NCBI RefSeq assembly: GCF_000768695.1
Contig: NZ_AVPL01000001.1
Coordinates: forward strand, 1-64,000
Origin: Knoellia aerolata DSM 18566
Lineage (GTDB): Bacteria; Actinomycetota; Actinomycetes; Actinomycetales; Dermatophilaceae
Reading direction: 5' to 3'
Length of the DNA: 64,000 bases
The position numbers were made by a program, and so were the translations under genes. Below the pieces are notes generated by a model. It was not told the origin of the DNA. It saw only the letters and a list, made by a program, of their open reading frames with translations, and made no database searches. This document shows, one piece after another, positions 50,193-59,715 of this stretch (the first letter of the stretch is position 1; every line of letters starts with the position of its first letter).

Positions 50193-51736
50193 TGTCCGGC
50201 TTCCCCCTGCTCACGGTCATGATGGTCGTGCCGCTCGTCGGCGCGGCGGTCGTCGCGCTGCTGCCGGGCGGGTCCGCGCGACTGGCCAAGCCGATCGCGC
50301 TGGCCACCTCGCTCGTCACCCTCGCGCTGGCCCTGCTCGCGTGGGCCCGCTTCGACGGCGACGGCTCCTCGGACCGCTACCAGCTCACCGAGACGCACTC
50401 GTGGATCCCGCAGTTCGGGGTCTCCTACGCGCTCGGCGTCGACGGCATCGCGCTCTCGCTCATCGTCATGGCCACGATCCTCACGCCGGTGTGCCTGCTC
50501 GCCGCGTGGAACGACCTCGGTGAGGACGCCGAGCCGCAGCGCGAGAAGACCTACTTCGCGCTCATGCTCGTGCTGCTCACCTTCATGGTGGGCGTGTTCG
50601 CGGCGCGCGACGTCTTCCTCTTCTACGTCTTCTTCGAGGCCATGCTCATCCCGGTGTACTTCCTCATCGGGCTCTTCGGCGGCCCGCGGAGGCAGTACGC
50701 CGCGGTGAAGTTCATCCTCTTCTCGCTCGTCGGCGGGCTCGTCATGCTCGTCGCCGTCATCGCCCTGTACTTCAACGGTCCCGGCGGTGAGCAGGGCTTC
50801 CTCTACGAGGCCCTCGAGGGCGGCGTGACCGCCTCCACCACCACGCAGCGCTGGCTGTTCGTCGGCTTCTTCATCGCCTTCGCGATCAAGGCGCCGATGT
50901 GGCCGGTCCACACGTGGCTGCCCGACGCGGCCTCCGAGGCGCGCCCGGCCACGGCCGTCCTCCTCGTCGGCGTGCTCGACAAGGTCGGCACCTTCGGGAT
51001 GCTGCGCTTCTGCCTCGGCATGTTCCCCGAGGCGTCGAAGTGGGCCACCCCGGTGGTCATCACGCTCGCCGTCATCTCGGTGATCTACGGAGGACTCCTC
51101 GCGATCGGCTCGCGCGACATCATGCGGCTCATCGCGTTCACCTCGATCAGCCACTTCGGGCTCATCGTCCTCGGCATCTTCGCGATGACGTCGACGGCCG
51201 GGTCCGGGTCGGCGCTCTACATGATCAACCACGGGTTCGCGACCGCCGGGCTGTTCCTCATCGCCGGCTTCCTCATCACCCGCCACGGCTCGCAGCGGAT
51301 CGCCGACTACGGCGGCTGGCAGCGGGTCACCCCCCTCCTCGCCGGGACCTTCCTCGTCTCCGGGCTGTCGTCGCTGGCCCTGCCGGGGCTGTCGTCCTAC
51401 GTCTCCGAGTTCCTCGTGCTCACCGGGACGTACCAGCGCTACGAGGTGGCGGCCGTCATCGCGACGCTCGGCATCGTGCTCGCCGCGCTCTACATCCTGC
51501 TCACCTACCAGCGGGTCTTCACCGGCCCGCGCCCGGTGTTCCTCGAGGGGCGCGAGCCGCGTGACCTGGGCCTGCGCGAGAAGCTCGTCGTGGTGCCGAT
51601 CATCGCCTCGTTCCTCCTGCTCGGGGCCTACCCGAAGCCGGTCCTCGACCTCGTGAACCCCGCCGTGAAGCAGACCCTCGACCTCGTCGGCGTCACTGAC
51701 CCGGCGCCGACCAACGCCTCCGGGAGTGCCCAGTGA
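50192..51736 (+). CDS. nuoM: NADH-quinone oxidoreductase subunit M
   Basis: Second antiporter-like pump subunit, 514 residues and about fourteen helices. FLFYVFFEAMLIPVYFLIGLFGG holds the conserved Glu; KAPMWPVHTWLPDAASEARPATAVLLVGVLDKVG is the signature with the buried Lys; RDIMRLIAFTSISHFG follows. The ATG at 50192 overlaps the nuoL stop. It overlaps nuoN by 4 bp. Confidence 0.96.
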   Translation: MSGFPLLTVMMVVPLVGAAVVALLPGGSARLAKPIALATSLVTLALALLAWARFDGDGSSDRYQLTETHSWIPQFGVSYALGVDGIALSLIVMATILTPVCLLAAWNDLGEDAEPQREKTYFALMLVLLTFMVGVFAARDVFLFYVFFEAMLIPVYFLIGLFGGPRRQYAAVKFILFSLVGGLVMLVAVIALYFNGPGGEQGFLYEALEGGVTASTTTQRWLFVGFFIAFAIKAPMWPVHTWLPDAASEARPATAVLLVGVLDKVGTFGMLRFCLGMFPEASKWATPVVITLAVISVIYGGLLAIGSRDIMRLIAFTSISHFGLIVLGIFAMTSTAGSGSALYMINHGFATAGLFLIAGFLITRHGSQRIADYGGWQRVTPLLAGTFLVSGLSSLALPGLSSYVSEFLVLTGTYQRYEVAAVIATLGIVLAALYILLTYQRVFTGPRPVFLEGREPRDLGLREKLVVVPIIASFLLLGAYPKPVLDLVNPAVKQTLDLVGVTDPAPTNASGSAQ

Positions 51737-53298
51737 CCGCCCTCATGCCCACGGCCTTCGAGGCCGTGACGGTCGACTACGCCGCCGTGGCGCCGATGCT
51801 CATCGTCGTGGGCGCCGCGCTCGTCGGGGTGCTCGCCGAGGCGTTCGCGCCGCGGCTCCGGCGCCACGCGATCCAGGTGGGGCTGGCCCTCGCCGCGCTC
51901 GTCGCGTCGTTCGCGTTCCTCGCGCTGGTCTCGGTCGACCACCACACGGTGACGGCGGGTGGCTCCATCGCCATCGACGGACCGGCCCTGTTCCTCCAGG
52001 GCGGCCTGCTGATCTTCGCGATCCTCGGCGTCCTCACGATGTCGGAGCGCTTCGGTGGCCGGTCCGCCGACGCCTTCACACCCATGGGTGCGGCGACGCC
52101 GGGCTCGCCGGCCGAGTCCGCCGCCGACCGGGCCGGGTACGCCACGTCGGAGGCGTTCCCGCTGACGATGTTCGCGGTGTTCGGCATGCTCATGTTCGTC
52201 TCGGCCAACGACCTCATCACGATGTTCGTCGCGCTCGAGGTCCTCTCGCTCCCGCTGTACGTCCTCACCGGGCTGGCGCGCCGACGCCGCCTGCTCTCGC
52301 AGGAGGCGTCGCTGAAGTACTTCATCCTCGGCGCCTTCTCGTCGGCGTTCTTCCTCTTCGGTGCCGCCCTGCTCTACGGGTATGCCGGCTCGTCCGACCT
52401 CGCGGACATCGCCACCGCGATCACGACGGCCAACAGTGCCTACGAGGGGCTGCTGCTCCCGGGCGTCGTCCTCGTCCTCATCGGCCTGCTGTTCAAGATC
52501 GGTGCCGTGCCGTTCCACTCGTGGACCCCGGACGCCTACCAGGGTGCGCCGAGCCCGGTCACCGGCTTCATGGCCGCCGCGACCAAGCTCGCCGCCTTCG
52601 GCGCGATCCTGCGCTTCACCTACGTCGGCGTCGAGTCCTCGCGTCTGGAGTGGCGCCTCGGCGTCGCGGCCATCGCCGTGCTGACGATGGTCGTGGGTGC
52701 GGTCCTGTCCGTGACCCAGACCGACATCAAGCGGCTGCTCGCCTACTCGTCGGTGGCGCACGCGGGCTTCATCCTCGTCGGCGTCCTCGCCTTCGACGTC
52801 ACCGGTGTCTCCGGCGTGATGTTCTATCTGCTCGCCTACGGCCTGGCCACGATCGCGGCCTTCGCCATCGTCGCCCTCGTCCGCTCCGGCGGGTCCGAGG
52901 CGACGCACCTGTCGCAGTGGGCCGGCCTCGGGCGCAACCACCCGGTCGTCGCCGGGATCTTCGCGCTGCTGCTCCTCGCCTTCGCCGGCATCCCGCTGAC
53001 GTCCGGCTTCACCGCGAAGTTCGCCGCGTTCGCCCCGGCGATCGCCCACGGCGGACTGGCCGGCGTCGTCATGGTCGTCGTCGGAGTGCTCGCCTCCGCG
53101 GTCACGGCGTTCGTCTACTTCCGGCTCATCGTGCTCATGTACTTCACCGAGCCGACCGGCGACAAGGTCGTCGCGCTCACGCCGTCCATCGCCTCGACGA
53201 TCGCCATCACGGTCGGAGCCCTCGGCACCGTCATCCTCGGCGTCGTCCCGGGCCCGATCCTCGACCTCGCCGGTCGGGTGTCGCAGTTCATCCAGTGA
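51733..53298 (+). CDS. nuoN: NADH-quinone oxidoreductase subunit N
   Basis: Third antiporter-like pump subunit, 521 residues. FVALEVLSLPLYVLTGLARR carries the conserved Glu; KIGAVPFHSWTPDAYQGAPSPVTGFMAAATKLAAF and TDIKRLLAYSSVAHAGFILVG contain the Lys residues. A polar insert of about 30 residues lies near 105-140. The GTG start overlaps nuoM and the stop overlaps the prenyl synthase gene by 4 bp, so that gene belongs to the same operon. Confidence 0.96.
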   Translation: MTALMPTAFEAVTVDYAAVAPMLIVVGAALVGVLAEAFAPRLRRHAIQVGLALAALVASFAFLALVSVDHHTVTAGGSIAIDGPALFLQGGLLIFAILGVLTMSERFGGRSADAFTPMGAATPGSPAESAADRAGYATSEAFPLTMFAVFGMLMFVSANDLITMFVALEVLSLPLYVLTGLARRRRLLSQEASLKYFILGAFSSAFFLFGAALLYGYAGSSDLADIATAITTANSAYEGLLLPGVVLVLIGLLFKIGAVPFHSWTPDAYQGAPSPVTGFMAAATKLAAFGAILRFTYVGVESSRLEWRLGVAAIAVLTMVVGAVLSVTQTDIKRLLAYSSVAHAGFILVGVLAFDVTGVSGVMFYLLAYGLATIAAFAIVALVRSGGSEATHLSQWAGLGRNHPVVAGIFALLLLAFAGIPLTSGFTAKFAAFAPAIAHGGLAGVVMVVVGVLASAVTAFVYFRLIVLMYFTEPTGDKVVALTPSIASTIAITVGALGTVILGVVPGPILDLAGRVSQFIQ

Positions 53299-54281
53299 CC
53301 CTCGCCCTGCCCGAGGTGTCGGATGGGCTGCGACAGCGGCTCACCGACGGCCTGTCCCGGGTCGAGGCGCTCATCGAGGAGCGGATCGACCACGAGGACC
53401 CGTTCATCGCCGAGGCCAGCGTCCACCTGCTGCGCGCGGGAGGCAAGCGGTTCCGGCCGATGCTGACGATCCTCGCGTCCGAGCTCGGGGACGGCGTCGA
53501 CGACTCGGTGGTGGCCGCCGCCGCCGCGGTGGAGCTGACCCACCTCGCCTCGCTCTACCACGACGACGTCATGGACGAGGCGGACCTGCGGCGCGGGACG
53601 CCGACGGCCAACACGGCATACGGAAACTCCACCGCCATCCTCGTCGGCGACCTGCTCTTCGGGCACGCGTCGGCCCTCGTCGCGGACCTCGGTCCGCAGG
53701 CGGTGCGCATCCAGGCCGAGACGTTCATCCGGCTGTGCACGGGGCAGATCCGCGACGAGCGTCAGGCCGCGGACGGCGAGGACTCGGGCGCCTACTACCT
53801 GCGCGTCCTCGAGGACAAGACCGGTGTCCTCATCGCGACCGCGGCCCGCTACGGCGCGATGTTCTCGGGGTGCTCCGACGAGGTCGTCGAGACGCTGCGC
53901 GTCTACGGGGAGCGGCTCGGCATGGCCTTCCAGCTCGCCGACGACCTCATCGACATCGAGTCCTCCGAGGAGGAGCTGGGCAAGACGCCGGGCACCGACC
54001 TGCGTGAGGGCAAGCGGACGCTCGCGGTGCTCCATGCGCTGGCCTCGACGGACCCCGCCGACGCACGCTTGCAGGCGCTGCTGCGCTCGGACCTGTCGGA
54101 GGACGCCGCGCTCGCCGAGGCGCTCACGCTGCTGCGGGCCCACCCGGGGCTCGAGCGGGCCCGGGCCGAGACGCGAGCCGTCGGGGTGCAGGCCCAGGAG
54201 GCCCTCGCGCCGCTGCCCGAGAGCGAGGCCAAGACGGCCCTGCTCGCCCTGGCCACCTCGGTCACCGACCGCACCTCCTGA
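53295..54281 (+). CDS. Long-chain polyprenyl diphosphate synthase
   Basis: Builds the all-trans isoprenoid chain used as menaquinone tail, donor for MenA. It has 328 residues. LLRAGGKRFRPML opens the fold. HDDVMDEADLRRGTPTAN is the first Asp-rich motif and QLADDLIDIE the second; GKTPGTDLREGKRTLAVL is the end signature. Small residues before the first motif suit a long product, but length cannot be fixed by eye. The GTG start overlaps nuoN, tying quinone tail supply to complex I expression. Confidence 0.93.
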   Translation: MTLALPEVSDGLRQRLTDGLSRVEALIEERIDHEDPFIAEASVHLLRAGGKRFRPMLTILASELGDGVDDSVVAAAAAVELTHLASLYHDDVMDEADLRRGTPTANTAYGNSTAILVGDLLFGHASALVADLGPQAVRIQAETFIRLCTGQIRDERQAADGEDSGAYYLRVLEDKTGVLIATAARYGAMFSGCSDEVVETLRVYGERLGMAFQLADDLIDIESSEEELGKTPGTDLREGKRTLAVLHALASTDPADARLQALLRSDLSEDAALAEALTLLRAHPGLERARAETRAVGVQAQEALAPLPESEAKTALLALATSVTDRTS

Positions 54282-54309
54282 GCCACCCTCCCCGCGCAAG
54301 GGGGTCAGG
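54277..54309. terminator. Bidirectional terminator-like hairpin after the nuo operon
   Basis: CCTGA (54277-54281) pairs with TCAGG (54305-54309), and a run of C pairs with a run of G inside. It covers the stop codons of the convergent prenyl synthase and lipoprotein genes. No T-run is present. Confidence 0.45.
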
Positions 54310-54796
54310 TGGGGGATGCCGGCGGGTCCGGTTGTGGATCGACCGCCTCCACCTGCATCACTGCCTCCTTTCCGGTGGCGAACGTCAGGGTGACGGTCAC
54401 GAACTCGGCGCCCCGCACCTGCTCCTCGATGTCGTGGAGGACGAGGTGCGGCTGGCCACGCTCGAGCTGCAGCCACTCCATCGTCGGCAGGTCCATGGGC
54501 AGCGCCCCCTCGCTGAGGGTCACCGCGGAGGCGACCGGGCTGCTGGCGCCGACGAGCCGGCGCGGCTCGCCGGAGCTGTTGTGCAGCCAGACGTACAGCG
54601 GCACGTCGTCCCCCTGCTCCCACCCGTCCGGGTCCTTGGGCGCCTCGAGGTGGGCGTAGCGGATCTTGACGCCATCGAACTCGAGGTTGGTGCCGGGGGA
54701 GTCGCCGACCGTGGTGGGGCTGGTCGCGCAGGAGGTGGCGAGGAGTGCGGCCGCCAGGGTGGCGGTCGCCGTTCGGAAGGTTTGGGTTGATCGCAT
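54305..54796 (-). CDS. Lipoprotein with PCu(A)C-like fold
   Basis: A 163-residue exported lipoprotein: the signal peptide ends at LLATSC, Cys23. The C-terminal half (YVWLHNSSGEPRRLVGASSPVASAVTL, then LVLHDIEEQVRGAEFVTVTLTFATG) follows the layout of PCu(A)C copper chaperones. The usual HxxM and MxM copper ligands are missing; only isolated His and Met remain. It may have kept the fold and lost copper binding. The open frame upstream to 55012 is shadow; ATG 54796 gives the clean signal peptide. Confidence 0.78.
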   Translation of the reverse strand: MRSTQTFRTATATLAAALLATSCATSPTTVGDSPGTNLEFDGVKIRYAHLEAPKDPDGWEQGDDVPLYVWLHNSSGEPRRLVGASSPVASAVTLSEGALPMDLPTMEWLQLERGQPHLVLHDIEEQVRGAEFVTVTLTFATGKEAVMQVEAVDPQPDPPASPT

Positions 54797-55035
54797 GGTT
54801 CCAGCCTCGCCTGCCCGGCACGGGCTGAACACCGTTGTCGCGTCACGGAATCCGCAGGCGTGTGACGTCCCCGCACGGATGTTGCAGAACGGTGACGCAG
54901 CCCTTGAGGTTGCGTGACGAACCGGCCGAAAGCGGGTCCGAGGTGTGGCGCCTGCGTCCGGGACGTGGCTGGGTGGAGACACCACAGGACGCGCACCCGG
55001 CGCGGCACACATCCCAGGAAGAGAGGGTCACCGTC

Positions 55036-56685
55036 ATGGCACGGCAACGCACGAGGACCTGGATCGCCATCACCGCCGGAGCAGCGCTGGCGCTCTCCGC
55101 CTGTGGTGGCAGCCAGGACGAGGGAACCGACTCGGCGGAGGGCGAAGCGGAGAACGGCGGAAGCTTTTCGATGTACGTCTGCGAACCGGAGCACCTCGTC
55201 CCCCAGAACACCAACGAGACCTGCGGCGGGGAGGTCCTGGGAGCGCTCTTCACGCCCCTGGTCAACTTCACGCCCGACACGAGCGAGCTGACCTACGACG
55301 GGGCGATCGCGGAGTCCATCCAGTCGGAGGACCAGAAGGTGTGGACCATCAAGCTCAAGGAGGGCTACACCTTCCACAACGGCGAGCCGGTGGACGCGCA
55401 GTCCTATGCCCGGGCGTGGAACGCCGGGGCGTACGGGCCCAACGCCTACGGCAACAACTACTTCTTCGCCAACATCGAGGGCTATGACGCCCTCAACCCC
55501 AAGGACCCGGACGGTGACGGCCCCCAGAAGCCGGCTGCGCCGGGGACCAAGGAGCTCAGCGGCCTCGAGGTCGTCGACGACCTGACCTTGCGGGTCACCC
55601 TCACCGACCCCTTCAGCCAGTTCCCGCTGACCGTCGGCTACACCGCCTTCTTCCCGCTGCCCAAGGCGTACGAGGACGACCCGAAGGCCTACCAGGAGAG
55701 CCCGATCGGGAACGGCCCGTTCAAGATGGACGGCCAGTGGCAGCACGACCAGCAGATCAAGGTCACCCGCTACGAGGACTACCAGGGCGACAAGGCCAAG
55801 GCCGACGCGGTGACGTTCAAGATCTACTCCAACGTCAACACGGCATACAACGACCTGCTCGGCGGCAACCTCGACATCATGGACTCGCTGCCGCCGGAGC
55901 GGCTCAGCGAGGCCCGGTCGCAGTTCGGTGAGCGCTTCCTCGAGCGACCGAGCTCCAGCTTCACCTATGTCGGCTTCCCGCTCTACGACCCGAAGTTCAA
56001 GGACGCCAGGCTGCGTCAGGCGTTCTCGATGGCCATCGACCGGCAGGCCATCATCGACGCGGTGTTCAACGGCTCGTTCCAGCCCGCGAAGTCCGTCGTC
56101 TCGCCGGTCGTGACCGGAGCACGTGAGGACCCGTGCGGGGAGGCGTGCACCTACGACCCGGCCAAGGCCAAGCAGCTCCTCGAGGAGGCCGGCGGGTGGA
56201 CCGGTCCGCTGACCCTGTGGTTCAACAGCGGCGCGGGTCACGAGAAGTGGATGGAGGCGGTCTCGAACCAGCTGCGCACCAACCTCGGCATCACGGACGT
56301 GCAGTTCAAGTCCCTGGCCTTCGCGGAGTACCTCGGGCTGCTCGATGCCGAGGAGGTCACCGGGCCGTTCCGCCTCGGCTGGGTCATGGACTACCCGAGC
56401 CCGCAGAACTACCTGGAGCCGATCCACAGCACCGGTGGCTCGTCGAACAACACGACCTACTCGAACCCGACGGTCGACAAGCTCATCGCCGAGGGCAACG
56501 CGGCGGAGAGCGTCGAGGCCGGCATCGATGCCTACCACCGAGCCGAGGACCAGATCCTCGAGGACATGCCGATCATCCCCATGTGGTTCGGCAAGGTGCA
56601 GGCCGGGCACTCGGACCGGGTCGACGACGTCGTCATCGACGCGTTCACCCGGGTCCGGCTGGAGGACGTCACGGTCCAGCAGTAG
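55036..56685 (+). CDS. Peptide ABC transporter substrate-binding lipoprotein (SBP family 5)
   Basis: Extracytoplasmic receptor of a di- or oligopeptide importer, 549 residues. The signal peptide ends in lipobox ALSAC, Cys23, followed by an acidic linker. WTIKLKEGYTFHNGEPVDAQSYARAWNAG is the family signature. GRAFSMAIDRQAII-like sequence appears as RLRQAFSMAIDRQAIIDAVF. The start ATG 55036 follows AGGAAGAGAGGG. The frame is open upstream to 54835 without homology. The 239-bp gap before it probably holds the operon promoter; I could not settle on one. Confidence 0.92.
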   Translation: MARQRTRTWIAITAGAALALSACGGSQDEGTDSAEGEAENGGSFSMYVCEPEHLVPQNTNETCGGEVLGALFTPLVNFTPDTSELTYDGAIAESIQSEDQKVWTIKLKEGYTFHNGEPVDAQSYARAWNAGAYGPNAYGNNYFFANIEGYDALNPKDPDGDGPQKPAAPGTKELSGLEVVDDLTLRVTLTDPFSQFPLTVGYTAFFPLPKAYEDDPKAYQESPIGNGPFKMDGQWQHDQQIKVTRYEDYQGDKAKADAVTFKIYSNVNTAYNDLLGGNLDIMDSLPPERLSEARSQFGERFLERPSSSFTYVGFPLYDPKFKDARLRQAFSMAIDRQAIIDAVFNGSFQPAKSVVSPVVTGAREDPCGEACTYDPAKAKQLLEEAGGWTGPLTLWFNSGAGHEKWMEAVSNQLRTNLGITDVQFKSLAFAEYLGLLDAEEVTGPFRLGWVMDYPSPQNYLEPIHSTGGSSNNTTYSNPTVDKLIAEGNAAESVEAGIDAYHRAEDQILEDMPIIPMWFGKVQAGHSDRVDDVVIDAFTRVRLEDVTVQQ

Positions 56686-56785
56686 TCCGGCCCGTGGGCC
56701 GCACAGGGACGGCCCACATCGAGGTGGCTGGCGGCGGGGTGAGGACTCCCGCCGTCAGCCGCCCACCAACCAGGAAGGAGGAGCC

Positions 56786-57709
56786 ATGGGCAGGTACACC
56801 GCACGCCGGCTGCTGCAGCTGATGCCGGTCTTCATCGGGACGACGTTCCTCATCTTCGCCCTGGTGTTCGCGATCCCCGGAGACCCGATCCGGGCCCTGG
56901 CCGGTGACCGGCCGATCTCCCCCTCGACCGTGGCCACGCTGCGCGACGAGTACAACCTCGACGACCCCCTCGTCATCCAGTACGCGAAGTACATGGTCGG
57001 TCTCGTGCAGGGCGACTTCGGCAAGGACTACAACGGCCGCGAGGTCACCGACATCATGGCCCAGCGCTTCCCGGTGACGATCCGCCTGGCCGTCGTGGCG
57101 TTCCTCTTCGAGATCGCCATCGGCCTCGTCGCCGGGGTCGTCGCCGCGCTGCGCCGACGCTCCTACCTCGACACGCTGGTGCTGGTCACGACGACGGCCA
57201 TCGTCTCGGTCCCGACCTTCGTCCTGGGCTTCAGCCTGCAGCTCCTGCTCGGGGTCAAGCTCTCCTGGTTCCCCATCGCCGGGATCTCGCAGGGCTGGTA
57301 CAGCTACCTGTTGCCGGGGTTCGTCCTGGGCGCGCTCTCCCTGGCCTACGTGGCCCGACTGACCCGGACCAGCCTCGTGGAGAACCTGCGGTCCGACTAC
57401 GTCCGGACGGCGACCGCCAAGGGCCTGAGCCGCAGGCGGGTGGTGGGCCGGCACGCCCTGCGCAACTCGCTCATCCCCGTCGTCACCTACCTCGGGATCG
57501 ACCTCGGGGCGCTCATGGGCGGGGCCATCGTCACCGAGGGCATCTTCAACCTCCCCGGGATCGGCCAGCAGGTCTTCCTCTCCGTCCGGGCCCAGGAGGG
57601 TCCCGTGGTGGTCGGCATCGTGACCGCGCTGGTGCTCGTCTTCATCTTCGCCAACCTCGCCGTCGACCTCCTCTACGGCGTCCTGGACCCGAGGATCCGC
57701 TATGAGTGA
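56786..57709 (+). CDS. Peptide ABC transporter permease (DppB-like)
   Basis: A 307-residue permease with six helices. RLLQLMPVFIGTTFLIFALVFAIPGDP is the typical DppB opening; AKGLSRRRVVGRHALRNSLIPVVTYLGIDLGALMGGAIVTE is the EAA loop that contacts the ATPase; the end is VLDPRIRYE. AAGGAGGA precedes ATG 56786. A 100-bp gap separates it from the receptor gene; it overlaps the next permease by 8 bp. Confidence 0.94.
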   Translation: MGRYTARRLLQLMPVFIGTTFLIFALVFAIPGDPIRALAGDRPISPSTVATLRDEYNLDDPLVIQYAKYMVGLVQGDFGKDYNGREVTDIMAQRFPVTIRLAVVAFLFEIAIGLVAGVVAALRRRSYLDTLVLVTTTAIVSVPTFVLGFSLQLLLGVKLSWFPIAGISQGWYSYLLPGFVLGALSLAYVARLTRTSLVENLRSDYVRTATAKGLSRRRVVGRHALRNSLIPVVTYLGIDLGALMGGAIVTEGIFNLPGIGQQVFLSVRAQEGPVVVGIVTALVLVFIFANLAVDLLYGVLDPRIRYE

Positions 57710-58670
57710 CACCCGCAAGGACGCGCGCACCGACAGGGTCGACACCCGCGAGGTCGAGTCCCGCGGCGCGGCTCGTGACCAGTCCGGCACGGCCGGTGGG
57801 GAGCCCGTCGGCGAGCTGTCCGGACGCAGCGCCAGCCTCTGGGCGGACGCCTGGCGGGAGCTGCGCCGCGACCGGATCTTCCTCGCGGCGGCCGCGGTCG
57901 TCACCGTCTTCGTCGTCATGGCGATCGCGCCGATCCTGTTCACCCGCACCGACCCTCGCGCGTGCGACCTCTCCAGGTCGCTGGGCCGGCCGAGTGCCGA
58001 CTCCTGGTTCGGCTACGACCTGCTGGGGTGCGACTACTACTCCCAGGTCGTCCACGGGGCCCGCGTCTCCGTGTCCATCGGCGTCCTCGTCACCCTCGCC
58101 GCCCTGGTCATCGCGCTGGTCCTCGGCAGCCTCGCGGGGTACTACGGAGGGCTCGTCGACGCGGTCATCGCTCGCCTCACCGACGTGGTCTTCGGCCTTC
58201 CCTTCATCCTCGGCGCCATCGTCATCCTCACCGTCTTCGAGAACCGGGGCCTGTTCCAGGTGACCCTCGTCCTCGCGGTGCTCGGCTGGACGACGATGAC
58301 CCGGCTCATGCGCTCGTCGGTGATCTCCGTGCGCGACAGCGACTACGTGCTGGCGGCCCGCGCCCTCGGCACGAGCGACCTGCGCATCCTCACCCGGCAC
58401 ATCCTGCCCAACGCCATCGCCCCGGTCATCGTCTACGCGACCATCTACGTCGGCATCGTCATCGCCGCGGAGGCGACGCTGTCCTTCCTCGGTGTCGGGC
58501 TCCAGCTCCCCGCGATCTCGTGGGGGCTGATGATCTCCGACGCGCAGTACCGCATAGCCGAGGCGCCCCACCTGCTGCTCTTCCCGGGGCTGTTCCTCAG
58601 CCTGACCGTCCTGTCCTTCATCCTTATGGGCGACGCGCTGCGTGACGCCCTCGACCCCAAGCTTCGTTGA
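57702..58670 (+). CDS. Peptide ABC transporter permease (DppC-like)
   Basis: A 322-residue second permease. A charged N-terminal tail of about 45 residues precedes the first helix. YDLLGCDYYSQVVHGARVSVSIGVLVT is the DppC/OppC signature. ARALGTSDLRILTRHILPNAIAPVIVYATIYVGIVIAAEATLSFLG is the EAA loop. It overlaps the upstream permease, so the two are co-translated; the ATPase gene starts 10 bp after its stop. Confidence 0.94.
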   Translation: MSDTRKDARTDRVDTREVESRGAARDQSGTAGGEPVGELSGRSASLWADAWRELRRDRIFLAAAAVVTVFVVMAIAPILFTRTDPRACDLSRSLGRPSADSWFGYDLLGCDYYSQVVHGARVSVSIGVLVTLAALVIALVLGSLAGYYGGLVDAVIARLTDVVFGLPFILGAIVILTVFENRGLFQVTLVLAVLGWTTMTRLMRSSVISVRDSDYVLAARALGTSDLRILTRHILPNAIAPVIVYATIYVGIVIAAEATLSFLGVGLQLPAISWGLMISDAQYRIAEAPHLLLFPGLFLSLTVLSFILMGDALRDALDPKLR

Positions 58671-58680
58671 GGAGCGCCCC

Positions 58681-59715
58681 ATGCCTGCCACTGAGGTCCT
58701 GACCGCGACCGAGGCCACCCCGCACCGCGCCGACCCGTTGCTCGAGGTCGAGGACCTGGCCGTCGAGTTCCGGACCCGGGACGGGGTCGTGCGCGCCGTC
58801 GACGGCGTGAGCTACCACGTCGACGCGGGGGAGACCCTCGCGATCCTCGGGGAGTCCGGGTCCGGCAAGAGCGTCGGCGCGCAGGCGGTCATGGGACTCA
58901 TCGACTCCCCGCCGGGGTACGTCACCCGTGGCAGCATCCGCTACCGGGGCCGGGAGCTGCTCGAGCTCGACGAGGGCGGGATGCAGCGGATCCGGGGACG
59001 GCACGTCGCCATGGTCTTCCAGGACGCCCTGAGCTCGCTCAACCCGGTCTTCACCGTCGGTGACCAGATCGCGGAGATGTACCGCGTGCACGAGGGCGCG
59101 TCGCGCGCCGAGGCGCGACGTCGAGCCGTCGAGATGATGGACCGGGTGCACATCCCGGCGGCGGAGCGTCGCTACGGGGACTACCCGCACCAGTTCTCCG
59201 GCGGCATGCGGCAACGCATCATGATCGCGATGGCCCTCTCGCTGGGCCCGGACGTCCTCATCGCCGACGAGCCGACGACCGCGCTCGACGTCACCGTCCA
59301 GGCCCAGATCATGGACCTGCTCGCCGAGCTCCAGCGCGACACGACCATGGCGCTCGTCCTCATCACGCACGACCTCGGGGTGGTCGCCGACGTGGCCGAC
59401 CGGATCGCCGTGATGTACGCCGGCCGCGTCGTCGAGCAGGGTGCGGTGAGCGCCCTCTACGAGAGGCCGGCCCATCCCTACACCCTCGGCCTCATCGAGT
59501 CGATCCCCCGCATGGACGACGAGCGTGACGAGCTCGTCCCCATCCCCGGGGCCCCGCCGAGCCTCATGCGCATCCCGCCGGGGTGCTCGTTCCACCCGCG
59601 CTGCCCGATGGCCCAGGACGTGTGCGCCGAGGACGACCCACCCCTGTATGCCGTGCAGCCGGGTCGCGAGTCGGCCTGCCACTTCTGGGAGGAGGTCCTG
59701 ACCAGCCATGGATGA
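58681..59715 (+). CDS. Peptide ABC transporter ATP-binding protein (DppD-like)
   Basis: A 344-residue ATPase. Walker A is GESGSGKS; Q-loop QDALSSLNP; signature FSGGMRQR; Walker [13 protein letters not shown]; switch His in LITHDLG. The C-terminal oligopeptide-transporter extension has [14 protein letters not shown], a four-cysteine-type motif that binds metal or Fe-S in relatives. ATG 58681 is chosen because GAGGAG lies 6 nt upstream; the frame is open to 58642. It overlaps the next gene by 8 bp. Confidence 0.95.
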   Translation: MPATEVLTATEATPHRADPLLEVEDLAVEFRTRDGVVRAVDGVSYHVDAGETLAILGESGSGKSVGAQAVMGLIDSPPGYVTRGSIRYRGRELLELDEGGMQRIRGRHVAMVFQDALSSLNPVFTVGDQIAEMYRVHEGASRAEARRRAVEMMDRVHIPAAERRYGDYPHQFSGGMRQRIMIAMALSLGPDVLIADEPTTALDVTVQAQIMDLLAELQRDTTMALVLITHDLGVVADVADRIAVMYAGRVVEQGAVSALYERPAHPYTLGLIESIPRMDDERDELVPIPGAPPSLMRIPPGCSFHPRCPMAQDVCAEDDPPLYAVQPGRESACHFWEEVLTSHG

